Below are positions 50,185 through 58,607 of a stretch of DNA of 64,000 nucleotides, one piece after another. Made by a program: the position numbers and the translations under genes. The first letter of the stretch is position 1. Each line of letters opens with the position of its first letter. The notes beneath the pieces were generated by a model. It was not told the origin of the DNA and made no database searches. It was given only the letters and a program-made list of their open reading frames with translations. This DNA is from VEQN01 sp036405975 (GTDB lineage: Bacteria > Patescibacteriota > Minisyncoccia > Phycocordibacterales > CAIZLB01): contig DASWWM010000013.1 of NCBI GenBank assembly GCA_036405975.1, forward strand, positions 1 through 64,000. Direction: 5' to 3'.

Positions 50185-51276
50185 ATGGCGAATCCTAATC
50201 AATTTCTCAATCCGAAAATATTCGACGCTGACGTGGATCAGGTTCCCATCCGAAAAGGGTTCGGAGAAGGGCTTTTGCTTGCTGCGGAGAGTAACAAGAA
50301 CATCGTAGGCCTCTGTGCGGACCTTACTGAGTCGACCCAGATGCTTCCGTTTAAGAAGAAATTTCCGGAGAGGTTTGTCGAAATTGGCATTGCTGAGCAA
50401 AACTTGGCATCGGTTGCTTCGGGAATGGCTGCTATGGGAAAAGTGCCATTCATCACTTCGTACGCAATGTTCAGCCCTGGAAGAAACTGGGAGCAGATCA
50501 GGACGACTGTCGCATACAATGATCGGAAAGTGATCATTGCCGGTTCTCATGCCGGCGTATCCGTCGGGCCTGACGGAGGAACGCATCAGGCAATCGAAGA
50601 TATCGCCATCACTCGAGTCATTCCGAATATGGCAGTTATTGTCCCGTGCGACGCTCTTGAGGCCAGAAAGGCGACTATCGCGCTCGCTCTCTCAAAGGAT
50701 GAGGGCGGAATCTCAAGCCCTGCATATCTGCGCCTTGCACGAGAGAAGACACCTGTCATTACGACTGAGGATGCCCCTTTTGAGATCGGAAAGGCAAGAG
50801 TCGTATACTCGCTGACGGAAGATGAGTTCATGGAGGCGAAATCGGTCAGGTCTAGCGGCTCACTCACGCTGAAGCTCGACGGAGAGAATAATATCCGTCA
50901 CGACGTCGGAGTGATCGCATGCGGAGCGCTTCTTCATAAGGCACTGAAAGTTGCAGAAGCGCTCAAGAAAGAAGGGCTTGCTGTTACTGTTATGAATCTT
51001 GCAACTATCAAGCCACTCGACGGTGCCGCCGTACTTCAGCTTGCAGCCGAGACTGGTGCCATCGTAACTGTCGAGGAACACCAGATTGCAGGAGGAATGG
51101 GAAGTGCCGTTGCGGAACTTCTTGCTCAAAACGAACCTGTGCCTATCGAGTTCGTGGGAGTGCATGACGAGTTTGGCCAATCAGGAACTCCTGACGAGCT
51201 CATTGAGAGATACGGCATGGGCGAATCGCATATAAAGGAAGCCATCCAGAAGGTTCTTGCTCGGAAAAATAAATAG
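50185..51276 (+). CDS. Transketolase, C-terminal subunit, 363 aa
   Basis: IRKGFGEGLLLAAESNKNIV, ADLTESTQMLPFKKKFP and RFVEIGIAEQNLASVASG are the pyrimidine-binding domain. Then GSHAGVSVGPDGGTHQAIED, and the transketolase C-terminal domain VGVIACGALLHKALKVAEAL. Only the two together give an active enzyme. An insertion around 215-240 (TEDEFMEAKSVRSSGSLTLK) is unusual. A bidirectional terminator follows. Confidence 0.93.
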   Translation: MANPNQFLNPKIFDADVDQVPIRKGFGEGLLLAAESNKNIVGLCADLTESTQMLPFKKKFPERFVEIGIAEQNLASVASGMAAMGKVPFITSYAMFSPGRNWEQIRTTVAYNDRKVIIAGSHAGVSVGPDGGTHQAIEDIAITRVIPNMAVIVPCDALEARKATIALALSKDEGGISSPAYLRLAREKTPVITTEDAPFEIGKARVVYSLTEDEFMEAKSVRSSGSLTLKLDGENNIRHDVGVIACGALLHKALKVAEALKKEGLAVTVMNLATIKPLDGAAVLQLAAETGAIVTVEEHQIAGGMGSAVAELLAQNEPVPIEFVGVHDEFGQSGTPDELIERYGMGESHIKEAIQKVLARKNK

Positions 51277-51277
51277 C

Positions 51278-51316
51278 ATAAAAAGGCCCGTCGAGCATTC
51301 TCGGCGGGCCTTTTCC
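51278..51316. terminator. Bidirectional terminator between converging genes
   Basis: Fifteen paired positions (AAAAGGCCCG... with ...CGGGCCTTTT, two G-U pairs) closed by CATT. Confidence 0.9.
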
Positions 51317-51320
51317 TGTC

Positions 51321-53024
51321 TTATTTTCGTATGATGTACTTTTCTATCTCGGCAATGCTGCCGCCAACTTTCTTGTTCGGATTCCAGATGTTCAAGGGGT
51401 CGAAGGCGTTCTTGATCTCGACGAACATCTGATATGTCCTGGGTCCATAGAAGCCTTTCAGGAAAGGGGACCGGATGATTCCATCGCTGTGGTCCGCACT
51501 CATATTTCCTCCGAGCTTGTGCACGAGCTTGAATACAGCTTTGCATAATTCCGAAATTTGCCTGACGATGTCCGGCCTGCTGACATCGAAGATCGGAATT
51601 ACGCGAAGGGCGCCGTCACCGATATGTCCATGGAATCCGTATTTGATATTTCTGTTCTTGAGGATTGAGATGAGTTCCGGAATGAATACGTCGAATTTGC
51701 GGATCGGAACGATAATGTCCTCGATGCAGGGGATAGCATGGTTGGTTCCTTGCACGTCATCTCGCATGACGCCGAAGCTTGATCTGCGGATGGTCCAAAG
51801 TGCCTGGTATAGGAGCATGTCGGTCACATGCACGGGCGATACCATGCAGTCGGCCTGCATCCTTACTCGCACTGTCTCGGCGACATCGTGCACTTCTTCT
51901 ATCGTGTCACCCGCAAACTCTGCGAGAATCATCAGCTCTGTCTCGGCGCTGAACAGCGTTCGCACCAGGCCGGCCTCAGCCGGCTTGAACTTCTGGGCGC
52001 TGTTCAGCGTATTCACGTCAAACGTCTCGACGGACTCGGGCTTATGAGCCATGATGATTTGCAAAATGCCCGGGAGCTTCGAGAGGGAAGCAACCGGCAT
52101 GGCGAGAAGGGCATGCGCTTTTCTTGACTCGTTGAGTCTGAGTCGTGCTTTCGTGATGATCCCGAGAGTCGATTGGCTGCCTACGAAAAGCGGCGCGAGG
52201 TTGAGCATTCCTGTCTCCTTGTCGTATACCCGTTCTATTCTGTAGCCTGAGGCACATTTCGGAACCGGCCGCCTCATGGCCTGGATTTCTCTAGAATATT
52301 GCTGGATTATTTTGCCGATCTTTCTGTATATCTGTCCCTCCGCATCATCCTTGCTCCTTTTCGATACGAATTCCTCCGGTGAGAGAGGGCCAAATGTGTA
52401 GATCTCGCCGTCTGAAAGCACGACATCAACGGATTCAACGTTGTCGATCGTTGCGCCGTACAAAATGCTCTTCTCTCCCGACGAGTTGTTTCCGATCATG
52501 CCTCCGACGCCGCAGATATCTTTCGATGACGTGTATCCAGAGAAGAATAGGTTTCTGGTAAGCATTTCGGCCTCAAGGTCGCGGTACATGACGCCCATCT
52601 CGACTTCGGCCATCTTTGCTTCGAAGTCCACCTCGAATGCATTCATGTACTTCGTCAGGTTGATGATGATTCCCGTGCTGAGCGAGCCTCCGGACATGCA
52701 CGTTCCACCCGCTCGCGTCGAGAGGGTAACGGCTGCTTGGTTCAGTTTCGGTGATCCGATCCTGAGAGACTGGCTAATGGAGTCGACGAGTCTTTTGATG
52801 CTGCCGATCGCGCCTTGCCTTTTCATTTCCAATTCATTCACTTTCTTTGCCAGGATGCGAATCTCGATATTGTTTCTCGGATACACGACGACTTTCGGAC
52901 GAACGACAAAGGCGCTGGCGTCTCGCGAGTGGAGATCGAGAACTGACTGGTCCGAAGTGAAGTCGTACTTTTTCTCAGTGAGAAATGCGAGCATTGTCTG
53001 AAGTGAATCGGTTGGTATGTTCAT
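51321..53024 (-). CDS. FAD-dependent oxidase/dehydrogenase of D-lactate/glycolate type, 567 aa
   Basis: An FAD-binding PCMH-type domain (residues 30-230): VVRPKVVVYPRNNIEIRIL, GGTCMSGGSLSTGIIINL, IGNNSSGEKSILYGATIDNV. Then a C-terminal FAD-oxidase domain with DIIVPIRKFDVFIPELIS, YGFHGHIGDGALRVIPIFD and SADHSDGIIRSPFLKGFYG, with metal and substrate-site His residues. It oxidises a 2-hydroxy acid such as D-lactate or glycolate. No Fe-S domain is attached. The exact substrate is not readable. Confidence 0.87.
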   Translation of the reverse strand: MNIPTDSLQTMLAFLTEKKYDFTSDQSVLDLHSRDASAFVVRPKVVVYPRNNIEIRILAKKVNELEMKRQGAIGSIKRLVDSISQSLRIGSPKLNQAAVTLSTRAGGTCMSGGSLSTGIIINLTKYMNAFEVDFEAKMAEVEMGVMYRDLEAEMLTRNLFFSGYTSSKDICGVGGMIGNNSSGEKSILYGATIDNVESVDVVLSDGEIYTFGPLSPEEFVSKRSKDDAEGQIYRKIGKIIQQYSREIQAMRRPVPKCASGYRIERVYDKETGMLNLAPLFVGSQSTLGIITKARLRLNESRKAHALLAMPVASLSKLPGILQIIMAHKPESVETFDVNTLNSAQKFKPAEAGLVRTLFSAETELMILAEFAGDTIEEVHDVAETVRVRMQADCMVSPVHVTDMLLYQALWTIRRSSFGVMRDDVQGTNHAIPCIEDIIVPIRKFDVFIPELISILKNRNIKYGFHGHIGDGALRVIPIFDVSRPDIVRQISELCKAVFKLVHKLGGNMSADHSDGIIRSPFLKGFYGPRTYQMFVEIKNAFDPLNIWNPNKKVGGSIAEIEKYIIRK

Positions 53025-53113
53025 TTTTTATTTTGAAGTGCTATAAGGTGAATCGTATGAGTCGAAAGCGAGTCCGGAAAAAAGTCGGTCCGGATCCAGT
53101 TGGCGCCTTCGCG

Positions 53114-54118
53114 TTAGAGAATCTCCGCTGTCCAAGTGGCCGGTGCTGCCGCGATGTACTTTTCGATCTGCTGGAGAGGGAGGAGTCCGGCCTGTGCACC
53201 GACATGCTGGCAGACGCTCATTGAGTTGATAGATCCCCATTTCATGGCCTCTTCTCTCGTTTTTCCGAGAGCGATGGCCGTGCTGAACGTCGAAGCGAAT
53301 GCATCTCCTGCCCCTGTTCGGTCTACTGGCGGAGCGATGTCTGGATAGATCGGGACTCGAATGAGCTGGTCAGCCTCGTTAATGACATACGAGCCGTTCG
53401 GTCCGTCAGTGATGACGGGCAGTTTCGGTCCGAGCGCCTTAAGTCCTTCAAGGAGCGCTCGGACATCAGAGGTATTGTTATTGAGAATGATCTGCGCTTC
53501 CTCAAGGTTGCAGAAGAAGAGCTCCGATCGTTCATAGATCATTTTCAATTTCTCAGTACCGAACTTGATCTGATACGTGCCTGGCTGGAAGACGAGCTTT
53601 ATGCCGGGGTTCTTGTCGAGGTAATCGGCAAGGTGCTGATGGAAATCGAGCGACTTCTCGCTGAGCGAGCTGAGATAGAGCCATTTTGATCCTGAGATGT
53701 CAGGAAGCGTGAGAGGGAAGTCCTCATGCTTGATGAGGATGGTCCGCTCGCTGCCAAACCAGAGAACGTAGTGGTAGTTGGTCTTCAAGCCTTTATGGAT
53801 CTCTATGTATCGAGTGTCCACTCCGTCACTCTTGAGCTTGGCGAGGCATTTCCTGCCGTTCTCATCGTCCCCGAGATGCGAAATGAGTCCGGAGCTAAGA
53901 CCAAGCCTTGATGCTGAAACGGCAGCATTTGCGCTGTTTCCGACCGCAACCACTTCCTCGGCTGACTCAAACGGGAGCTTCGTTCCGAAGATCATGCAAA
54001 GCTCATTCTTCTGTGTTTCCTTATTGACGGTCTCATGCGCGTCCTTGAGTCGAATAAATGCGTCGATGACGGTATCGCCGATGGCGACGAATTCAGGCTT
54101 TTTCTTGAAGATGTTCAT
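53114..54118 (-). CDS. PfkB-family sugar/nucleoside kinase, 334 aa
   Basis: Start FVAIGDTVIDAFIRL. The active site comprises VAVGNSANAAVSASRLGL and the C-terminal DRTGAGDAFASTFSTAIAL with the GAGD anion hole and catalytic Asp. ATP binding follows. It could phosphorylate ribose, fructose-type sugars or adenosine; the substrate cannot be decided. TATACT on the complement (54128-54133) ends 9 bases before the ATG, so it is leaderless. Divergent from the L25 gene. Confidence 0.88.
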   Translation of the reverse strand: MNIFKKKPEFVAIGDTVIDAFIRLKDAHETVNKETQKNELCMIFGTKLPFESAEEVVAVGNSANAAVSASRLGLSSGLISHLGDDENGRKCLAKLKSDGVDTRYIEIHKGLKTNYHYVLWFGSERTILIKHEDFPLTLPDISGSKWLYLSSLSEKSLDFHQHLADYLDKNPGIKLVFQPGTYQIKFGTEKLKMIYERSELFFCNLEEAQIILNNNTSDVRALLEGLKALGPKLPVITDGPNGSYVINEADQLIRVPIYPDIAPPVDRTGAGDAFASTFSTAIALGKTREEAMKWGSINSMSVCQHVGAQAGLLPLQQIEKYIAAAPATWTAEIL

Positions 54119-54144
54119 ATGTGGTCAAGTATATCACGCAGGTG

Positions 54145-54183
54145 ACGGCCCGCCCCTGTTGAAAAAGGCCTGTGGCGGGCCGT
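54145..54183. other. Strong inverted repeat between divergent genes
   Basis: ACGGCCCGCC with GGCGGGCCGT (ten base pairs, 54145-54154 with 54174-54183) stands between the pfkB-type and L25 promoters. As both genes read away from it, it is not a normal terminator. It may be a protein-binding site or insulator. Confidence 0.45.
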
Positions 54184-54209
54184 ACATTTGCCTTTTTGAG
54201 AAATATATA

Positions 54210-54215
54210 TATAAT
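54210..54215 (+). promoter_or_regulatory. -10 hexamer of rplY
   Basis: TATAAT ends 9 bases before the ATG at 54225. Confidence 0.65.
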
Positions 54216-54224
54216 CAGGGGACC

Positions 54225-54857
54225 ATGAAATTGACTATTGAAAAGCGAAGCGGTGATGCGGCATCGGTCCGAGCTCAGGGAAAAGTACCTGGCGTATTTT
54301 ACGGTCCAAAGGCTACCCCTACTTCTATCGCTGCAAACTCATCAGAATTTAACAGGATTTGGAGAGAGGCGGGTGAATCCACAGTCATCACTCTTACCGG
54401 AGTAGACGAGGATCACGATGCTCTCATTCACGACATCCAGAAAGACGCGGTCAGCGGCGAAATCAAGCACGTAGACTTTTACATCATCGAAAAGGGCAAG
54501 AAGGTAGAAGTTGCCATCCCTCTCGAGTTCGTCGGAGAGGCTCCAGCCGTAAAGGCATTCGGAGGTACTCTTATTAAGGTTATGCATGAGCTTGAGATCG
54601 AAGCGCTTCCAAAGGATCTCCCTCACGCCATCGAAGTCGACATCTCATCTCTTGTTGATCTCGACGCCCAGATCAAGGTATCAGACATCAAGCTTCCAAA
54701 GGGAGTTGAGGCTAAGGTTGATGCAGAGGAGGTTGTCGCTCTCGTAAACGCTGCCAAGGAAGAGACAGAAGAGGCTCCTACGTCTATCGACATGTCAGCC
54801 ATCGGTCTTTCAGACCAGAAGGGCAAGAAGGATGACGAAGAGGCAGCAGCCGAGTAA
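54225..54857 (+). CDS. rplY: Ribosomal protein L25 (long CTC form), 210 aa
   Basis: An L25 domain (KLTIEKRSGDAASVRAQGKV, PGVFYGPKATPTSIAANSS) binds 5S rRNA; the TL5/CTC-type second domain (VEVAIPLEFVGEAPAVKAFG, LPHAIEVDISSL) follows and the end is acidic (KGKKDDEEAAAE). It starts at the ATG 10 bases after the -10 hexamer; a longer upstream frame overlaps the pfkB-type gene and is not coding. Confidence 0.94.
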   Translation: MKLTIEKRSGDAASVRAQGKVPGVFYGPKATPTSIAANSSEFNRIWREAGESTVITLTGVDEDHDALIHDIQKDAVSGEIKHVDFYIIEKGKKVEVAIPLEFVGEAPAVKAFGGTLIKVMHELEIEALPKDLPHAIEVDISSLVDLDAQIKVSDIKLPKGVEAKVDAEEVVALVNAAKEETEEAPTSIDMSAIGLSDQKGKKDDEEAAAE

Positions 54858-54905
54858 TCCACAGATTCCCGCAGAATCTTCACAGAAACCCACTATTTTT
54901 TCAGG

Positions 54906-54939
54906 AAAGGGCCCGATTCTTCATAATCGGGCCCTTTTT
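54906..54939 (+). terminator. Terminator after rplY
   Basis: AAAGGGCCCGATT with AATCGGGCCCTTT (13 base pairs), loop of six, then T5. Confidence 0.9.
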
Positions 54940-54957
54940 ATATGCATGCCCATGTCA

Positions 54958-54963
54958 TATAAT
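54958..54963 (+). promoter_or_regulatory. -10 hexamer of the transglycosylase gene
   Basis: TATAAT ends 7 bases before the ATG at 54971; leaderless. Confidence 0.6.
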
Positions 54964-54970
54964 AAAACTC

Positions 54971-56323
54971 ATGTTTGGAACAATTCGAAAGTCTCATATT
55001 TTTATTGCGGCAATTCTCGCAATCGGTTTTTTTACAGCATCGGTCACTTCAAGCTTTGCACAGGACCTGACACCTGAGCAGGAGGCCAAGCTCCGGGCAG
55101 ATCTGGCGGCCATCGAAGCTGAAATCAAGCAGCAGGAAGCCATCCTGACCCAGAAGAGGACGGAAGGCGTATCCATCGAGCGAGATGTGAGCATTCTCAA
55201 TGCCAAGATCAAAAGCGCACAGCTTAAGATCAGGCAGCATGAGCTTGTCATAAGCAATCTCGGAAAGGATATCTCCGTCAAGAACAACACTATTACCGCG
55301 CTCGGGACGCGTATCGACAATAGCCGGGAATCCCTCGCGCAGGTTATCGAGCGGACGCGGGAAATCGACAACTACAGCATAGCTGAAGCCATCCTCAGCA
55401 ATCAGGACATCTCGAAGTTCTTCATCGACCTCGACTCATTCGCATCGATCCAGCAGTCGCTCAAGACGCATCTGGACGGCATCAAGGATGCAAAGTCTCA
55501 GAATGAGACAGTCAAGAAAGACCTGGACGTGAAGCGAAACAAGGAAATCGACGTAAAGGTAAATGTCGAAAGGGAGACGAACATCATCAAGCAGGCGGAG
55601 GCCGAGAAGAAGAGGCTCCTGAATCTCAATAAGAACGAGCAGAAGAATTATCAGACGAACATCGCTAGCAATAATGCAAAGGCAACTGCTATCCGAAACC
55701 AGCTCTTCAAGCTTCGAGATGCAGGGCCGATCAAGTTCGGAGATGCGGTTACGTATGCCAAGGCTGCAGAAGCCAGAACAGGGGTTCGGGCAGCATTCGT
55801 CCTTGCGATCATCCAGCAAGAAAGTAACCTTGGTGCGAATGTGGGACGGTGCTACCTGACTGATGCGGCAACAGGGGCCGGCGTAGCTGCCTCTACCGGG
55901 AAAGCCTTCCCGAACCTCATGAAGGCCAGCCGAGACGTCCAGCCATTCATGAAGATCACGGCTGACCTTGGTCGGGATCCATACAAGACTCTCGTATCTT
56001 GTCCGCTCAGCGTCGGGTACGGAGGTGCCATGGGTCCTGCGCAGTTCATTCCGTCTACATGGCAGATCTTCGCGGCTCGAATCGCCACGGCTCTGGGAAA
56101 GCCTGCCTCTGACCCGTGGAATCCTCAGGACGCGTTCATGGCTTCGTCCATGTACCTCGGGGACCTTGGGGCTGGTGCCAAAACTCACACCACCGAGCGA
56201 AATGCTGCCTGCAGGTATTATTCAGGACGGTCTTGCAGCGGTTCGAATACCTTCTACGGAGACCAGGTTATGGCCCGAGTGAACAATATCCAGAACAATA
56301 TCGATATCCTGCAGGGAATCTAG
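54971..56323 (+). CDS. Secreted lytic transglycosylase with coiled coil, 450 aa
   Basis: Signal peptide (residues 8-30, IFIAAILAIGFFTASVTSS), then a long coiled coil (35-240; AIEAEIKQQEAILTQKRTEG) like those of the EnvC/NlpD-type or PcsB proteins. The catalytic domain (260-450) has FVLAIIQQESNLGANVGRCY with the catalytic Glu, and SVGYGGAMGPAQFIPSTWQI, typical of MltB/SLT-type transglycosylases, plus four Cys that may form disulfides. It cuts peptidoglycan, perhaps during division or secretion. The coiled coil may regulate activity. Confidence 0.85.
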   Translation: MFGTIRKSHIFIAAILAIGFFTASVTSSFAQDLTPEQEAKLRADLAAIEAEIKQQEAILTQKRTEGVSIERDVSILNAKIKSAQLKIRQHELVISNLGKDISVKNNTITALGTRIDNSRESLAQVIERTREIDNYSIAEAILSNQDISKFFIDLDSFASIQQSLKTHLDGIKDAKSQNETVKKDLDVKRNKEIDVKVNVERETNIIKQAEAEKKRLLNLNKNEQKNYQTNIASNNAKATAIRNQLFKLRDAGPIKFGDAVTYAKAAEARTGVRAAFVLAIIQQESNLGANVGRCYLTDAATGAGVAASTGKAFPNLMKASRDVQPFMKITADLGRDPYKTLVSCPLSVGYGGAMGPAQFIPSTWQIFAARIATALGKPASDPWNPQDAFMASSMYLGDLGAGAKTHTTERNAACRYYSGRSCSGSNTFYGDQVMARVNNIQNNIDILQGI

Positions 56324-56353
56324 CCCTCATTTGCCTAAAAAACCCAAATACTG

Positions 56354-56359
56354 TATAGT
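56354..56359 (+). promoter_or_regulatory. -10 hexamer of rpmE
   Basis: TATAGT ends 7 bases before the ATG at 56367. Confidence 0.55.
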
Positions 56360-56366
56360 AGCCCCC

Positions 56367-56585
56367 ATGAAAGCAGACATCCATCCTACATATAACTCAA
56401 ATGCAACATTTACATGCGCATGCGGATCTTCTTTTAAGATCGGCTCCGTAAAGGAAAATGTGAGCGTCGAAATCTGCTCAAAGTGCCATCCTTTTTACAC
56501 TGGTACTGAGAAGGTTCTCGATGCTGCCGGCCGAGTAGACAAGTTCAATACTCGACGAGCTGCAGCTGCAAAAAAGACGAAGTAG
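56367..56585 (+). CDS. rpmE: Ribosomal protein L31, 72 aa
   Basis: MKADIHPTYNSNATFTCAC, then SVEICSKCHPFYTGTEKVLD, with the zinc pattern C-x-C and C-x-x-C that marks the zinc-binding form of L31. The Arg-rich tail FNTRRAAAAKKTK fits L31 of many bacteria. It sits between the transglycosylase and prfA, its common neighbour in bacterial genomes. Start chosen at the ATG after the -10. Confidence 0.95.
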   Translation: MKADIHPTYNSNATFTCACGSSFKIGSVKENVSVEICSKCHPFYTGTEKVLDAAGRVDKFNTRRAAAAKKTK

Positions 56586-56594
56586 CTTCGCTGG

Positions 56595-56626
56595 AAAAGA
56601 CTGCTCATGCGAATGGGCGGTTTTTT
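56595..56626 (+). terminator. Terminator after rpmE
   Basis: ACTGCTCAT with ATGGGCGGT (nine pairs with G-U), loop GCGA, then T6. Confidence 0.8.
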
Positions 56627-56648
56627 CTTTTGCCGCACGGATGCGTGA

Positions 56649-56654
56649 TATCAT
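56649..56654 (+). promoter_or_regulatory. -10 hexamer of prfA
   Basis: TATCAT ends 10 bases before the ATG at 56665. Confidence 0.5.
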
Positions 56655-56664
56655 TTACACAAAC

Positions 56665-57684
56665 ATGACTGACAACAATACAAACCCGACATACTCAAAG
56701 GAAGAACTCGATGAGCTGAAGCAGAATCATAAGACGAGCTTTTTCGCCTATGAGTACGACAGGCTCATTGCTCAGAGGGGCGAAGTGGAACAGATGATGT
56801 CCGATGAATCAATGGCCGACCTCGCTGCCGAAGAGCTCAAGGTCGTTGACGAGCAGATCAAGGGCATTGTTGAGAAGATCGAACTCATTACGAAAGAGGA
56901 CGAAGATGCGGACCAGTATCCATCCGAGATCATCCTCGAGGTCCGAGCGGGAACGGGAGGGGAAGAGGCCGCCCTCTTTGCCGAGCAGCTCGCTGGCATG
57001 TATCAAAAGTATGCCCTCATGAAAGGCTGGTCATCAAAGCTTGTCGACTCTTCGGAAAGCCCGCTCGGAGGATTCAAGCAGGCGTCGTACGAAATGCGAG
57101 GTCCTGAAATCTACAAATATTTCAGATACGAGACCGGCGTTCACCGGGTACAGCGAGTTCCAGCTACTGAAAAGTCAGGACGTATTCATACATCTACGGC
57201 ATCGGTTGCCATCCTTCCGATCAGAAAGAAGGTCAAGCTCGAAATTAATCCGGCGGACATTGAAATGGAACTTTCACGATCCGGAGGGGCGGGAGGTCAG
57301 AACGTAAACAAAGTGGAGACTGCCGTACGACTCATCCATAAGCCGACCGGCATCGACGTTCGGTGTACATCCGAGCGAAGCCAGCTCAAGAACCGAGAGC
57401 GAGCCATGCAGATTCTCATGGCCAAGCTCCAGGTCCTCAAGGAAGAGGAAGAAGCGAAGAAATTCTCAAAGGACCGAAAGGACCAGATCGGAACGGGCGA
57501 TAGGTCAGAAAAGATCAGGACCTATAACTTCCTTCAGGATCGAATCACCGATCACCGAATCAAGCAGTCATGGCACAATATGGAAAATGTCATGCTCGGA
57601 AATATCGACATGATGGTTCAGGCCGTCCTGGATGCTGAGGCCAACGGAGGCGTTGATGCGGCTGGGGAATCTGACGATGAATAA
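56665..57684 (+). CDS. prfA: Peptide chain release factor 1, 339 aa
   Basis: Domain 1 is helical and slightly short. Domain 2 has EVRAGTGGEEAALFAEQLAG and VPATEKSGRIHTSTASVA, and the catalytic loop SRSGGAGGQNVNKVETAV contains the GGQ. The codon-reading region and end, YNFLQDRITDHRIKQSWHN, match class I factors. It terminates translation at UAA and UAG. The start at 56665 lies after the -10; the earlier ATG at 56641 lies upstream of it. Confidence 0.95.
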   Translation: MTDNNTNPTYSKEELDELKQNHKTSFFAYEYDRLIAQRGEVEQMMSDESMADLAAEELKVVDEQIKGIVEKIELITKEDEDADQYPSEIILEVRAGTGGEEAALFAEQLAGMYQKYALMKGWSSKLVDSSESPLGGFKQASYEMRGPEIYKYFRYETGVHRVQRVPATEKSGRIHTSTASVAILPIRKKVKLEINPADIEMELSRSGGAGGQNVNKVETAVRLIHKPTGIDVRCTSERSQLKNRERAMQILMAKLQVLKEEEEAKKFSKDRKDQIGTGDRSEKIRTYNFLQDRITDHRIKQSWHNMENVMLGNIDMMVQAVLDAEANGGVDAAGESDDE

Positions 57685-57711
57685 TGTTCTCCGACATGAT
57701 ACGATTTTCAT

Positions 57712-58014
57712 ATGGCAATCGTATTTGAGGAAGAGCAGCATGAGATAGAAAAGGACCAGGAAATTGCAGAGGCAAGGGAGGCCGTATCGGCATCCTTGGG
57801 AAAGGTGAAACAGTCAGTATGGGAGAAGGTCGCACTGGTTCTGTTTGCTGTGGCATGCCTCGCAGGAGCTGTCGCGATTCAGCTCTATTACAATCCGGAA
57901 GCAGCTGCCGGACTGAATAGGGTTTACAGGGAGGATGTCTCAGAGCAGGATCTGCGGCTCATTCCGCCTGCTGACCGGGAAGCGTACCTTAACTCGCTTC
58001 CGACAAGAAAATAA
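57712..58014 (+). CDS. Single-pass membrane protein, 100 aa
   Basis: An acidic, charged start (FEEEQHEIEKDQEIAEAREA) leads to one membrane segment (VALVLFAVACLAGAVAIQLY), then 35 residues ending in LIPPADREAYLNSLPTRK. No motif recognised. It lies 27 bases after prfA and 4 bases before the pseudopilin gene, perhaps a common transcript. In the CPR small membrane proteins of this form are frequent and unnamed. Confidence 0.6.
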   Translation: MAIVFEEEQHEIEKDQEIAEAREAVSASLGKVKQSVWEKVALVLFAVACLAGAVAIQLYYNPEAAAGLNRVYREDVSEQDLRLIPPADREAYLNSLPTRK

Positions 58015-58018
58015 AACC

Positions 58019-58552
58019 ATGAGCACTTTTTCATATTCTCGTCTCAGCAAGACTCACAAAGGCGGCTTTACGCTCATTGAGCTCATCGTGGTGATCGCCA
58101 TAGTTGGCCTTCTTGCCTCTGTCGGAGTCGCTTCGCTTGGACAGTCGCGGGAAAAGGCAAAGGTTGCCAAGGTTCAGGGCGAGTTCGGAGCCCTTGCTCA
58201 GGCTTTGGAGATGTTCCGGCAGGATCACAAGATGCTCCCTTCTTCCGGGATCGACGGGCAGGGACTGGCGGTCTCACAGCTTGTGGCGGACTATCTCACC
58301 CCGTACATAAGGGCAACGCCCGTCATGCCGTCTTCCTTGCTTGCGTCCCCGAACGTGTATTACCACTTGAATCCCATTGATGGCCAGGAATATGACTGCG
58401 GCCCAGTTACTGGCCGGGAGGAGTACATCCTGTACTTTATGGGCACCGCAGTTGCCAATGCCTCCGGCCAGTTTCCTCAAGTTTATGAGCGGGGAGGGGG
58501 CGTGGCGGCAGCTTTTTCAGCCGGCCGGTGCATTATCGTAACCCAGAAATAG
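58019..58552 (+). CDS. Type IV pilin-like protein (pseudopilin), 177 aa
   Basis: After a short basic leader the processing site KTHKGGFTLIELIVVIAIVG is clear: Gly before Phe-Thr-Leu-Ile-Glu, with the conserved Glu at position 5 of the mature protein. A hydrophobic helix follows, then SREKAKVAKVQGEFGALAQA, the helix of a major-pseudopilin (GspG-like) fold. Two Cys (at 122 and 168) may form a bond. It would be built into a type IV pilus or secretion pseudopilus; no other pilus genes are in the window. Confidence 0.85.
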   Translation: MSTFSYSRLSKTHKGGFTLIELIVVIAIVGLLASVGVASLGQSREKAKVAKVQGEFGALAQALEMFRQDHKMLPSSGIDGQGLAVSQLVADYLTPYIRATPVMPSSLLASPNVYYHLNPIDGQEYDCGPVTGREEYILYFMGTAVANASGQFPQVYERGGGVAAAFSAGRCIIVTQK

Positions 58553-58590
58553 GGCCTAGCCAGGCGGTTGCACGAGCTCAAGCCCTGTGG

Positions 58591-58596
58591 TAGACT
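58591..58596 (+). promoter_or_regulatory. -10 hexamer of rpsB
   Basis: TAGACT ends 11 bases before the ATG at 58608. Confidence 0.45.
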
Positions 58597-58607
58597 CCTA
58601 TTTACAT

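Noticed and set aside
53778..54224. Long upstream extension of L25
   Set aside because: It lies antisense within the PfkB-type gene and before the -10 of rplY.
55436..56188. 250-codon frame on the complement of the transglycosylase gene
   Set aside because: Arg/Leu/Ser-rich shadow of a gene with clear motifs.
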